The notes below the pieces were generated by a model. That model made no database searches. It had not been told where the DNA came from and saw only the letters and a program-made list of their open reading frames with translations. DNA of 64,000 nt from Legionella qingyii (GTDB taxonomy: Bacteria; Pseudomonadota; Gammaproteobacteria; Legionellales; Legionellaceae), in contig NZ_QHJG01000011.1 in the NCBI RefSeq assembly GCF_003184185.1, positions 97,408 to 161,407 on the forward strand, read 5' to 3'. Shown here piece by piece: positions 11,072 to 22,590 of the stretch (position 1 is the first letter of the stretch; the number at the start of each line of letters is the position of its first letter). Position numbers and translations under genes: made by a program.

Positions 11072-12265
11072 ATTAGAGATAAATATTAAATGATTCAGTA
11101 CTTAATTTGACGGTTCAAGACCTCATGGATTAGGTCAGTGTATTAGTATAGGAAAAACACGTCGTGTCATTATAGGTGTACAAGGTAATCAAGGACACCA
11201 TTATAGTAATTTTAACATTACCATAAAAGGTCACGACCCCAAACGCCGGCGTATCTATCGTGATTATTTTACTCACGGTATATGAAATCTTATCTCACTT
11301 AAACATTAACGGCGCTAAGGACGGGTGACGCCACGTGGACGCGAACATGGTGGCTGTTGCCGGGTTGGATATGGTAGCGATGAACCTTGTCTCAATATTT
11401 GACTTTTAGGACAAAGACCTAGGCGTAATATTCGATGTAGACCTGGGGGGGCGAATAATAACCTAAAACCTTATCCATTAAAAAAAACTAAGAGTCCGGT
11501 ACCAAGATGTTACGAGTGAGGCGGTGGTGAAGGACTGGTACGGAGGAGAGGAACTATTAAAGGTATCAATAGTTGTTCATTGCATCAAGGCGGCTGGCGG
11601 TTTTGTATTCCACTACTACGTCCTATCTCCCAAGGGAACGGCGATAGTGGCCTACTCCGATGTTTTCACTGGAAACCTAATAATTTATCACGTAGTATCC
11701 TTCAAAGAAGTCCTTTGAGTAGAGGTGGGGTCGAGTACCTCTGTTGCCATCGAGGCAAAAAATGCCGTTGAACGTGCCGAAATTTATTTAATAGATACGA
11801 TAGTAGACGTCGGAGATGATTTTAATAAAAACGACGTCCGCGGTGTCGTACATGGGTGAGCTGTAGGTTTCGTTAAAGAGGCCGGGTAGGTCGTAGACAA
11901 AAACCGAAAAATGGCGAACGTATCTAGAAGAATTTTGTCGGTAAACGACAACATGTGCGTCCATTAGGCTTTACAAAGCTCTTGTGCGGATCTAGACGAA
12001 GTTAAAAACCTAGCAGTATTCGTAGATGTTAGCGTTATTGGACAGGGAAAGGAACGCTCAACTGACTTAATTTAGGTATTCGATGAGCATGGACCGAACC
12101 ACAATTAGGACACCCCTATTTTACTCCACATAAACCAAATATTACCTAACCTACTACGCGATGGGGACCACGAAAACGATTACGTATTCGGACGTGTGAG
12201 TTATTTGGCTCATGTTAACCACATTGTTCGGTAAATTTACCCTTCGGTAAATCAAAGTTAAAGTA
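11072..12265 (-). CDS. Secreted sedolisin (S53) serine protease
   Basis: 397 residues with a signal peptide (MKLKLNGFPFKWLVTPIVLG then LLSVQAYA). The S53 catalytic residues are clear: Glu130 and Asp134 in AGEIALDVEWVHAVAP, an oxyanion Asp in VSMSWGGDEF, and Ser308 in GGTSAGAPQWAGIAA. The calcium-site region DITTGTNGT...YDYVTGLGTPELG is at the C-terminus. Sedolisins are acid-active endopeptidases usually made with a propeptide of about 180 residues. Here only about 20 residues separate signal peptide and catalytic domain, so this is a propeptide-less form. The gene lies alone between gyrB and udk, both leftward. The ribosome site is AAGGAA. Confidence 0.93.
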
Positions 12266-12395
12266 ACATAAAGGAATATAGCTACATTAATTTAGGAAAT
12301 AGAGGTAGTATGCATGGTTACGATAATGAAATTTAATCCTTGTTGGCCTTATTAACCGAATGAACGTTTCCCTTGTGAAGTATGAACGTTTCTCA

Positions 12396-12428
12396 AGGAC
12401 CCAAGATCGAGTGCGGAAGTGGGTCCGA
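12396..12428. repeat. Palindromic CCTGGGT repeat after gyrB
   Basis: CCTGGGT...ACCCAGG arms with a 17-base loop follow the gyrB stop codon. This is a short member of the TGTAGCCTGGGTGAAGC palindromic family seen elsewhere in the window. It probably terminates gyrB transcription. The rest of 12266-12469 is the protease promoter region. Confidence 0.6.
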
Positions 12429-12469
12429 TACAACTAATCAAAAGATTAACTTATAAGTGTGCGTTGTGA

Positions 12470-14887
12470 AATATGCAGATATAAAAGTCGAAGATTACGC
12501 AATGAAAGCTATTTGAGTGCAGACCCAAGTTGTAACAGAGGGTAGTTACAGCACTTTTAGCGTAGACGTCGTTGACGTAGGAGTTACGATTGAACGTCGT
12601 ATGCCGCATGTCGCCCTAGGTATCAACAGAGGGTGTCGACTAGACCTAAGTAAAGAGGGTCTGGAAATATCGCAACTTATCGGACTGGAGAAAACCGAAG
12701 AAGGTATTCGGTCAAATTCCGAACAAGTTTCGAAAGATGGTAGTTGAGGAACAGTGGGGCAAATTGTATGCGAGGAAGGAGATGATTTGAACGATTAAAC
12801 CTTGGATCTAATCGATTAAGAAATATCAGAAATCTCAACTTTTTAAGCTGTAAGTATCCCTACATTAATAGGTAAGGTACGACCCATTGATACTAAGCAC
12901 CTTATTTAACCAAACATAGAAGGTCTCGTACACAGAGCTGGACTATGACGAGGCAGAATGATGGATCAACAACGTTTGAGTTTACGTTGACAAATGTGGT
13001 TAAACGATAAAAAAGAACGACCAATTTTAGAAGTAACACGTTGTACCCGTTTATACGATGGGCAAAATCCTATAGACAGCCTATAGAAGAAAATATTGCA
13101 AACTATTAAAAAAGTCGGGCGGCTATAACAACATGGTTTAGAAGATTACGCCATCGTCGTTAACCTCCTCGCAGAAAACGACCCATCTTACGACGAGGTA
13201 GATTTCGTGAAACACAATTTATAAGTTTATTACGAAGTAGTAGAAAATGTATAACGAGAACAAAAGGCGCGAAGTGAAATATATCGCCCCCGACTCGTTA
13301 CATCTACATCGGTGCGAGATCGTTAAGACCTCAGACAGATATCTTTTTCCAATCATTATTCCAAGACTACACGCTCGGTAGCTGCAGCCGCAGCCAGTAC
13401 TATTATTATGCTACTATTGCCTGAAATAGCCCTAGTATAAGTAGCCCAGGATATGGTGTAGGGTTCCGACACTAGTCACATCGGTGAAGAACGCTACTTT
13501 CGTAGAATAGTTTTGCACGAAAAAGCTGTAAATTATAGAAAGGAAACTCGCCATTTTAGCGAACCTTGAAAGATAGGGCGGGAACAAAGCGGCTTGGCGG
13601 GCGTCTTAGAGGGAGATGGTCTATTTCGAGACTATTCCGTCCCAGAAAAAGAACTGTTAGTCGGTCAAAAGGCCCGTTGGGTCGCTATAGGTTACGTGGA
13701 AACGCTGCTCAGTAAAGCGCTCGTGCAGCGCGTCGAAGAGAACGTGCACGTCGTAGATATTAAAACCGTTGTTAACGAAAACGTGTCCGACCTAAAAGAT
13801 TCTCCTTTAGTAACTTAAAAAGCCGTTGTGAGCTAAGTTGTTGACTAAAATGAAGACTTCTATGTTCGAATAGGAAACAAACTCTGCTTTTAAACCCTAG
13901 CCCTTGAAATTGCCTTTCTTGGCGACAATTAGGGAGTGCTCGTAGTAGCGGACAACCGCTATGAAACCGGAAAAACCGTATTGGAAGTGAAAGCTATATT
14001 AATAAATTTCAAGACCAATTACGTCGGGACTTAGGTCGGTACACTCATGGTGGTAGTGCGACACCTTATAACAAACATTTCGTTATTTCCCAAAGAACTA
14101 TTCTTAGTAAGGTGACGTATCTCTCAAGTTGTTGTTATAATAGAAAAAGTCGCGAGTATCTTTTGTGACATCCATATTACTGCAAAAATAAAAATAATTC
14201 CACGAGCTGTTTGCGGAAATAGGGTGGGAGTATTACCTTACATAGAACAGAAACTGACGCGAGTAGTTTGTTTACCTACGTCTGCGGTCTTAAATTCATC
14301 CTATTAAGAGAATCAGAAAAACGATTTTATAGCATCACTTTAAGTTATAATCTCTTACAAAGTCGTGAGCCAAATTTGGTTTAAACTCAAGGTCAGCAAC
14401 AACGTAGCGGACAAAGACGGTACCCGCGAAGACCTTGCGGTAACGCCATTACAACAAGCACTTAAAATGGTACAGCTGCGTGACAGTTTACGTTAAGAAG
14501 ACTATTCCGTAATTGATGACTTTGTGGTTGCGGTACGTTTGGTGGACTATGAAATATCCTCAATAGTAGTTTGAATGGAGGACGCACTTCATGACAGTAC
14601 TAGTGAAGACGTCGTCTCGCGGGAAGAAGAAATACTTATAGTTGTCCCTATGGTGCAGGTAGTAGAAATTGTCTTTAACTGAGTAGCCTTACTTATCATT
14701 GTTTTTAGAGAAACGTCATAGGACGGTCACGAAGTAGATATCTCAATAGTTGTTGAAGTTTTTGGTACACCACGTCTGGACATGGTAGTAGGCATAGTGG
14801 CTATATGTAGGGCCCAGAAAAAGAATGACGTAGATTTGGGAAATCCTGAAATTATAATAAACTTAGCATTGACCGTAGTTGCGAGTA
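12470..14887 (-). CDS. gyrB: DNA gyrase subunit B
   Basis: 805 residues, the usual gammaproteobacterial length. It begins MSVDASYDSNNIKVLKGLDA and continues VRKRPGMYIGDTDDGTGL, the GHKL ATPase N-terminus. It ends DNVEPRREFIESNALEAENI, the standard GyrB tail. It is the ATPase/toprim subunit of the heterotetramer that introduces negative supercoils. It is the fourth gene of the dnaA-dnaN-recF-gyrB cluster, separated from recF by 207 bases that hold a parS site. The ATG follows an AGAGGA ribosome site. Confidence 0.98.
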
Positions 14888-15078
14888 ATCCACCAGGAGA
14901 ATGGGATAACCACCACAAGATTTATGGGATATTATCGTATAAAACGCGGTGCAAATATACAGTAGGTCCTTGAAATGTATGTTAGCTATTGCGGGAGGAA
15001 TTTCGGTGAGTTATTACCTTATATCTGATAAGGGAGAAAATAAAAGTAACTACCATTTATCCAAACCTCTGATGCTAA

Positions 15079-15094
15079 ACAAAGTGCACTTTGT
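15079..15094. promoter_or_regulatory. parS centromere site (intergenic)
   Basis: A perfect 16-bp ParB-binding palindrome, TGTTTCACGTGAAACA, directly abuts the recF stop codon in the recF-gyrB gap. ParB-parS near oriC directs chromosome segregation and SMC loading. parA and parB are not in this window. Confidence 0.95.
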
Positions 15095-16162
15095 AATAAA
15101 GACGACATTGTGCGGAAGTGACTAAACTATTTAATTTACAAGAACCCAGCTATAATGACTTTACTCGAAAAGACCTACTCAACATCTTCACTAATGCATA
15201 ACAGGGCGAGCAACTCGTTCTATGAGGTATTCAAAGTAAACTACACAAAGTAGCTCAAGTCGTCCATTTAGCAGTTAATTTACGTTCGTAAGGACAACAT
15301 TTTCTAAGCGAACTCGATTCGCGTTTCGTTAATTTTAATAAAAAACAACGGGTGCCCTATTTTGAACAAAGCGAAATAAAACTAATTGAAGATAATTTTA
15401 TAGTCGAACTACTCGCGGTTTAACACATATTCAGAAAACTAATAGTCTTCGTTTTAAGAGTCGATTATAAACAAGGTCAAGAAAAGGTCTCAAAAAAAAC
15501 AGGGTTGGAAATATTATCGATTCGAATGTTAGCTCTACTGAGTTAAGAAAATCACGTCGCTGTTTGCGTGCAAGGGTAACGCGTTTTATGAGAAGTGCTT
15601 CGTGTACTTCAACCATCCGTTTAACTGAATCGACAAATAGGGTACCTTGTTTTACGAAATTTCCCCGTACAACAAAATTTTCGCGTAACGCGACGAAATC
15701 ATGAGAAAATATAAGGAAGGTATTTCCTTCTATCAATACAAAGTGCACTTTGTTAGGGGTCAGGTTATTTGATGCTGCTTGTCTTCCTGGACGTAGCTAT
15801 TAAACTTTTTCCAGCCTTATTTTCTAGACTGTCCCATTGCGCATTCGGTTAACTGACCAACACCTCGTTTTAACTAATAAGTTAAATTAGACCCACCCAA
15901 GTCTTATTCTAAAAACTTATGATTAGCAAAGAACAACAACACGAGCTCGTTTATGCCAATTTCTACCCATTAGTATTCTTTATTAACCGCTATAAAGTGC
16001 CCTTGCTTTTCTTACAGGTGTCGAATTATTTATTTCAGGAAGTTCCTGTCTTCAAAACGGTGACGGTAAACCTGGTATATATTTTAATTTAGACCCTGAA
16101 TTCGGTTCAACACAGCTACTTTATAAAGCATTCAATACTTAAGAATTAAGTCTTTCCTAGTA
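15095..16162 (-). CDS. recF: DNA replication/repair protein RecF
   Basis: 355 residues. It starts MILSELRIHNLRNISSTQLG and carries the Walker A loop GPNGSGKTS, as in the SMC-like ATPase RecF that loads RecA at gapped DNA. The motif RRSLLDWGLFHVKH is typical of the family and overlaps a parS sequence. It ends YQISEGVLQQK. Its ATG overlaps the dnaN stop codon (ATGA), so translation is coupled to dnaN. Confidence 0.97.
15738..15753. promoter_or_regulatory. parS centromere site inside recF
   Basis: A second perfect copy of TGTTTCACGTGAAACA lies within the recF reading frame, where it encodes part of the conserved LFHVKH motif. It is about 650 bp from the first copy. A ParB site can thus be maintained under coding constraint. 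Confidence 0.93.
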
Positions 16163-17262
16163 TAAAAGTATCCGTATTAATATATAACCATTAATAGTAG
16201 TAGATATCTGAGTTAATTTTATGATGATAGGCATAAGCTATCTCTGTTTGCTTAAACAGGAAGTGGTTTTACACTTTCGTGTAGCTCGTTTATCCATCGT
16301 AAGTTCGGTTAGAAATTGAGTAGCGGGACACAAAGTCGCTAATTTCTAAGTTGCCGAAGAAGAACAAGTAATAACAACCGTTAATTTCAATTGTACGGTC
16401 CAACATTTACTTCGTATTGGCGGAAACTGAAAAGTACTCGGTTTTACTGTTATGCACTATTACTCGCGAATTTTTGTCGCGTTAGTTATTACTAGACGAA
16501 CAGGACTAAAAATCCTTATCGAAATCATATTCCTCCTTTTGCGCGAAGTTAGTTAAAACTATTTTTGTATTTAACTGCCCTATGGTTAAATTTTACTCTA
16601 AAAGGTCGTCGGTTATTATGGAGAAGTAGAAGTTATGATAAATCTTCTGCATTGTTGAGAACTTAAGGGAAAAAACCATAGTTGTCAAAAAAGAGTAACC
16701 ATAATCTTGTAACTACTGCTGTTTAGCGGTAAGCTACAGGTAGACATCGTTGTCGTCTTTACTCCAAGCCAAGTTTTAGTTCTTTGTTAGGTAAATCTTT
16801 CTGAGCGTGTAGAACAACACGGTATCGTTTTACTCACCTGACGTTGTCGAAATTATTTTGGTTTGCTCCTTATCAGTTAAGTTGGAGCAACGTAAGTAGA
16901 AGCGAATTCCCTATCGGTAGTCGCCCATTGCAACAGTTAAACTTGCTTGATGCAGGAACAAATTATCAATTATCTCGTAATAGTTGTTAGTGAAACCCTA
17001 ACCCCAGTAGTAGATTTCTTGCTTATTATAGTTATTTAAAAAAACGTCCCTGTCATTATGAAGGTCTGACAAGCGGTCTTAATGTCCCATGAACTCGTCG
17101 TTAGAGTTAAAGGTTTAGGCATCGGCATTATAAATTGCTTAATAGACTATTAAATTCTATTTTTAAGCTGTTTTATCGATTTGAAACGAAAAATAGTTGT
17201 CGTGGACGTTGACATTCATCGCCTCTTTCATTTAGGAGAAAAAATTATCGCTTAAGTTTGTT
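16159..17262 (-). CDS. dnaN: DNA polymerase III sliding clamp (beta)
   Basis: 367 residues, standard for the beta clamp. It begins (M)FEFAIKKEDLLSPLLTVAGA, then VDKKQSLAILSNF, and ends YIIMPMKI. It forms the ring-shaped processivity clamp for DNA polymerase. The likely start is a TTG at 17262 after an ATGGAG ribosome site. No ATG fits the family N-terminus. It overlaps recF by four bases. A 209-base gap to dnaA contains a palindromic repeat. Confidence 0.96.
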
Positions 17263-17349
17263 CTATCTTGAGGTAGAATTGGATTCTTATTGTTATTTTT
17301 TTAGCGAAGTAGTGCGAGTACGTAGTAGACCTAATTCTATCAGTATTAG

Positions 17350-17397
17350 CATCGGTCTCATTTCGCTTTGCCTTGTCCCAAACAGAGCCGGACCTAC
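17350..17397. repeat. Degenerate TGTAGCC palindromic repeat between dnaA and dnaN
   Basis: The corrected strand has GTAGCC..AGTAAAGCGAAACGGAACAGGGTTTG...GGCCTGGAT, a diverged member of the family found intact at 29062-29145 and 54814-54878. It interrupts the dnaA-dnaN gap. No T-run is evident, so read-through from dnaA to dnaN is likely. Confidence 0.55.
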
Positions 17398-17471
17398 TTA
17401 TGAAATCAGGACCTAAGGTGGAGTTAGGGGAGTCTTCGGGTACCAGCCAGACAATTTTAGACAGCTAACTT

Positions 17472-18863
17472 AATTCTTCTGTTTTACGCGTAATTTAAAA
17501 ATATTAGAAGTCATTTTAGTGACAGTAGGACTTGGTTAAGGAATTGAAAGGACGTACGTACTTATTGGCAACATACTAGTGCCGGTGGTTTTACTAGGGG
17601 TTAAAGCCCATTCGACACTAACCAATTGAGAAACGAATTTCGGTATCGGTAAACAGACCCAGACCGTTATCTTGCCGACGCCGCGAAACTGTTATTTAGT
17701 CGGTGAAACTGGAATATTATGAGTCGATGACAAAAAACTTATAAAAGTTACCATTGATTAAATAGGACGTTTCGGTCTTCTAGTGCGTTCCGAAGCACTT
17801 GTTTGAGTTACCATTAACCAAACGGTCATTTTACTCGTAACCGTTATTGAGCGGCATTACGCGGGAGCTCAAGGGACTGTAACCTCGCTTATGCGAAGCG
17901 TTATTTTTTACGTTGGAGTATTCCGTTAAGTTATAAGCTAACAAGGCGGAACGATTAATTTTATCGTTGTGCACAAAGTTCGAGCCCTCCAAGTTGTCGT
18001 TGTCAATTAGGGGTTGGTTTAGCCCTAAAGTTTGCGAGAAGGTATGGAAGTTAAAGAAATCCTATTGCCAGTGAGCACTCTTACTAAACAACGACGGGGA
18101 GGTTATTTCGTAATTTTCATACCTTTTTGAGGAGAACTCTGGACAGAAATGGTCGTTTTTTGACCTATAGTAGTTATTCGTTACGTAAATCCCTTGCTAT
18201 TTTTGCAAATTTAAGTAATTAACTCAAGCAGACCTATCGGAAATGGTATAGGCGTTGTTTTGCAAGTCTTACATTTATATCATAGAAGCGTAGTCCTAAT
18301 AAAAAATTATACCGTAATGGTTATCGTACGTAGTTTACGCAAAAAGGATTTGGGTGTGGTGGTATTTATTTGTCACCTAATATCCGTAGTGGTCCAGCGA
18401 GTCGATGGACGTAACTTCGTCGAGCTCGATCGACCAACCTTAATGGAAGTTGTTTCGAAAGTTTTTGTTTAAAAAATAAATTCACTGACGAGAATATTAG
18501 CTGTCGAAAGAATCCACGGCAGAACTAACGTTGCCATAACCGGCCTCGTCTCCGTAAATGAAGTCTACTTTTTCTTGATCTTCTTGGACGTCTCGAGCTT
18601 AGTCTGAGTCATGACCTTTGAGACGACGGTTAAAGTTATCTTTAACTAAATTAGAGTAGTGGTGTTTTGACAAATTAGTTGAGAAGTTAAGCACGTTTTT
18701 TTACGAAGAAATGGGTTAGTTGTTGTTTAGCTAACCCTCGTTTATTTTATTTTGCAACAAGAAGACATACTCGGACATTTCCTGCGTTGGTCCATAATTT
18801 AACAACTCGTCTTATAAGTAGAACGTTATCTGGATTTGTAAAAACGGTTTGTCTACGACTGTG
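17472..18863 (-). CDS. dnaA: Chromosomal replication initiator DnaA
   Basis: 463 residues. The N-terminus SASVWQKCLGLLQDEYSAQQ, then FNTWLRP, is DnaA domain I, and the C-terminus DFTEDYKNLMRILSS is the end of the DNA-binding domain. The protein is an AAA+ ATPase that binds DnaA boxes and opens oriC. The predicted start is GTG at 18863 after a GAGGAG ribosome site. The upstream region holds DnaA boxes, consistent with autoregulation. The gene is divergent from rpmH across the putative origin. Confidence 0.97.
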
Positions 18864-20222
18864 TTGTATTGAGGAGTAATTTCTTCCCACCATTTTTCTT
18901 ATGTTTTGATTAATAGGTGTCGTTAATTTATACGGTGACTTTCATGGGCCTGTCGTTCTATTAATTCGTACTTTAATGATGCATACTTTAACTCTTTATC
19001 TTAAAGAAGCCATGTGATTCCACGACGACGTCCGTTTAATATGAGTCGGAACCCTTATTTCTTTTCAATAGGTGTTTTTTTCACACCTATAAAAGTCTTC
19101 ATTCTCTCTTAATAAAACGTTCTTTAAATTTAACTATATAAACTTCTCTCGATACGATTCATCTGCATAGTGAAACTTAAAGGTACGTTAAAAGGAATAA
19201 GAGTAAATTTTTTTCTATTTTTTTGTTAACTCAAACGGGAATTATATTAACAAAGTTTATTTCTAGTCATGTCTCCACAACTAACCTTGCTTAGCGAGGT
19301 AGAAACAAGAGTGAAACATATGGATTGCTAAATTTCTGTATTCTATTACATCGTGAAACTAACGTGCGGTATTGGCAAATTTATGTAGTAATTTTGTAAG
19401 TCGGAAAACAAGTATTTCTTTTATTGGTGCTTATGAGATAGATAAGTAATTACAGCGCGTTATCGAAAACAACTGAGAAGACATTAACGAAAACTTGATA
19501 ACCGTGCAATTGAAATAAAGGATTACACTGTTTATTTTTTATCTTGATGGTTATCGATTTTTATATCGCTATCTTTTCTATGTGCTCAATTTCTTTTTTT
19601 TCGCTGTTTTGATGGTTGGTATCGCTTATGCTATGGTTTATTATCGGTACGCTGGGATCTAGGTCTAGGTTATGGTAAATATCGCCTACAATTTTTATTC
19701 TACTAATAAGGATTTATCGACTTGAGTAATAAACTGCAGTAACTACAAATCAACGTAACGTTTTTTCTTATTATTATTTTTTTAGTTATTCAATTCATAA
19801 TTTGTTGTAGGTCGCTTCTTGTCGCTATTTTGTATTATTTTTTTCTATTTTTTATTTAGTCCAACCTAGTTCAATTGATACTTATTTATGCTAGCTTATT
19901 GCCCATATTCGACTATTATTTAGTAACTTATTTAGTTTAGTATTTTTATGTATGTTTATCTAGTGTTCGAATTTTTCTCCAATGTTTGTTTCAAAGTATA
20001 GTTAATTCAATAACAAAAATTATTAATAAATTGTAAATAGTTGTTGTCTATTTTTGGATTATTGTTATTTTTTAAATTTTTTATATTTTATTACATCAAT
20101 AATTGTCCGGGTTTTTTGTTTCTTTTTTCTCTCCTGTGTTTTTTATTAGTTAATAGTTTTAACTGTCATCTTTTTTTCAAGAGATAATAACGGTCGGAGT
20201 ATTTAAATAATTGTCCAAGTAG
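18864..20222. other. Putative oriC: AT-rich dnaA-rpmH intergenic region
   Basis: 1.36 kb between divergent dnaA and rpmH. On the corrected strand there are perfect DnaA boxes TTATCCACA at 18912-18920 and 19067-19075. An inverted near-match, ATATCCACA, lies at 19083-19091. From about 19200 to 20200 the DNA becomes extremely AT-rich, with long A/T runs suitable for duplex unwinding. It also has GATC sites. One possible small gene (19556-19741) lies inside. The rpmH promoter must be at the right end. The origin assignment rests on gene context plus boxes. No replication data are available. Confidence 0.75.
19556..19741 (-). CDS. Possible 61-aa two-helix membrane peptide in the origin region
   Basis: An ATG frame of 61 codons in otherwise noncoding AT-rich DNA. 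It starts MTSNNEFSYLGIIILFL and has two hydrophobic segments, about residues 8-22 and 31-50, linked by a Gly/Ser-rich turn (NGIGSGSRVA). The ribosome site is poor. Composition is more balanced than its surroundings, which is the main hint that it is real. No family recognised. Confidence 0.35.
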
Positions 20223-20357
20223 TACTTTGCATGGAAAGTTGGATCATTAAATTTTGCATTTGCACTGGTGCCAAAAGCACTCGCATACCGATGAGCACGT
20301 CCATCTAATCATTAGTTTGCAGCAGCACGATTTCCGGCATTTGCAAACTGACGGATT
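20223..20357 (+). CDS. rpmH: 50S ribosomal protein L34
   Basis: 44 residues, [20 protein letters not shown] then MATRAGRLVIKRRRAKGRKR. This is the full-length, highly basic L34 of the large ribosomal subunit. It is the first gene of the rpmH-rnpA-yidD-yidC-mnmE operon. rnpA begins immediately after its TAA. Confidence 0.98.
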
Positions 20358-20702
20358 CACAAACGAAAATTTTTTTGTGTCGCTAATGATTGTTTTATAC
20401 TAATATTAGTACACAAACTTGTTCGTCTTTTTTATCATTGTAGGCTCAAATAGCAAGAGAAATCTCTTTTATTAAATCCAATACGTGCTGAACCCGACCG
20501 CAATAGATTCTTTTACTATCGTTTTCGAGTACTAGCTTTAGCATAATTTGCCGACAATTCTCTTTCGAAAGCTGTTTTTCTTAATGGACGTCAGCTACAC
20601 CAAAAAAATCGTTCTGTTCCGCATCGTTTTGTTTGTTTACGTTAATATTTACGATCTTACTCGTTTTGTACCTTTTTTAATTAGAGTACAATGCTTTTTA
20701 TC
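20358..20702 (+). CDS. rnpA: Ribonuclease P protein component
   Basis: 114 residues with GTG start directly after the rpmH stop codon. Sequence (M)FAFKKTQRLLTKYDYNHVFE and the RNR-type motif AHDRNRIKRLLRESFRQ identify RnpA, the protein that helps the catalytic RNA remove tRNA 5' leaders. Its end overlaps the start of yidD by 16 bases. The catalytic RNA gene (rnpB) was not found in this window. Confidence 0.96.
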
Positions 20703-20917
20703 AAACAAAGGGATAGTTTAATATATTTATAAACTAATCGGGGAACAATTTCGGTTCAACGGCTATGATGGGTTCAACAAGTGTTATACGACTTTCGCGA
20801 TAGGATGTGACACCGTATTGGTTTCCAAATACCTACCGAAATTTTTCTCATGACGCAACGGTAGGAACCAGTGCACCACCGATACTAGGACATGAGGGGT
20901 TGTTGCTCTTAGTAACT
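20687..20917 (+). CDS. yidD: Membrane protein insertion efficiency factor YidD
   Basis: 76 residues beginning MLRKIVCFPIKLYKYLISPL, followed by the family hallmark LKPSCRYYPSCSQYAESAI and HPWSRGGYDPVLP. The start overlaps the rnpA 3' end, and its stop shares a base with the yidC ATG. YidD is a small, membrane-associated amphipathic protein thought to assist YidC-dependent insertion. Confidence 0.93.
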
Positions 20918-22590
20918 ACCTATATGCTGCATAACAAAATATATACCGCGAACGCGATCAATCAAATAGTGAAACCTTACGGACCGTTGATCTAATAGGA
21001 GGAGTCGGTCGCGGTTGTCTTTTCCACTCGCCGGTTCTCGTCTCACCTGTTGGAAACGAAGGCGTTCAATGTGGTAGGTTATGCAGGTGGAGTTGCGGGT
21101 AGTTGGGACAACGCCTTGTTTGATTTTTGTCATTACATGGCGATTAGGTCCAATTTTGCCTACAAAATCTACACCGATAACTAGGCGTTGTTCCACTACA
21201 ACAAAGGCCCGTCGAGGAACTAATAGGCGTTTCACATCTACTTTTCTTATTTGGTAAAGAAGAAAATGTTTTAGTCCGTTTACTCGCAATACAACGTTTG
21301 TCGTCGGAAAAACAACGAAGTCCTGTCTTGCAGGTTCGAGAACTAAAGTTAAAATGCTGTCGTGTTGTCTTAATGCATTACCGCGGGCTGGTCGTCGTTA
21401 ATTGCCATTGAGAATCACCTTGTTTATCACTTCCTGAGTTACATTTTTTTCTCAAATAAAAATGATTTCCGTCGATAGAATAGCTACATTTAATATTTTA
21501 ACAATTGTTCCCGTCGTTACTTACCTGACCTATAAACTTATGGGTCAATAATGCGTCGAGTGGGTTTCTTCTATTCAGTTCGCATAAAGTACAACCGAGT
21601 ATATGACCACGAAGAATAAGTCTTGGGCCTTTTGTGGCGATAGTTTTTCATTCGAAATCGCTATACTTATTTCGTTTAGACCTACACCTATCATTTCCGC
21701 CAACCTAACGATACGTTGTTGTAATGAAAAATTCGCGGACCCAAGGACGTCGTTTACGCTTATTGTTCAAAATATGTGCTCGACGGTTACTACTAATATG
21801 ATAACCACGACACTCGTTCGGCTAATGGGAATTTGGGCTTCTCGTTTGTTGACAACCAAGGTTTAACATATAACCAGGTCTTTAATGCTCGCACAATTTT
21901 CTCTAACGAGGTAGTGACCTAGAATGACAACTAATACCGTACAATACCAAAAATAGAAGCAATAATAAAAGCAACTACTTTTGTTAAATATTAAAGTAAC
22001 CGTTGACCCCAACCAGATAGCATAATCAATGACATAACTAATTTGACCGTAAAATGGCGAATAGTCGCCGGTCGATATTTAGTTACCGACCATACGCATT
22101 TAACGTTGGGTTTAACGTTCGCGATGCACTCGCAATACCGCTACTATTTCGATTTTAGTCGGTTCGCTGATACCTTAACATGTCCGTCCTTTTCCATTTA
22201 GGAAATCCGCCAACAAACGGATATAACTAGGTTTAAGGTCATAAATAACGAGATATAACCCAAGATAACCTTTCACAACTCGATTCTGTTCGAGGTAAAT
22301 AGAAAACCTAATTTCTAAACCGGAGTGGACTAGGAATAGTACATAACGGTTATTAGTACCCCCGATGGTACGACTAAGTTGTTTTTAACTTAGGACGCGG
22401 AGGTCTAGGTTACGTTCGTTTTCACTACTACAAAAATGGCCACAATAAATGACGAAATAAGACCTTAAAGGGTCGGCCAAACCAAGACATAACCTATCAC
22501 TTATTATGGAACAGGTATAACGTTGTTACCATGTAATGTGCATTTATAAGTCTACTTTTTGGTCGGTTTTTTGAACAAGGTCGATTTATT
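20917..22590 (+). CDS. yidC: Membrane protein insertase YidC
   Basis: 557 residues, the Gram-negative long form with a first membrane helix MDIRRIVLYMALALVSLSLW, a large periplasmic domain and C-terminal helices ending KPAKKLVPAK. It inserts and folds inner-membrane proteins alone or with SecYEG. The ATGA overlap with yidD and the zero-base junction to mnmE show tight operon packing. Confidence 0.97.
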
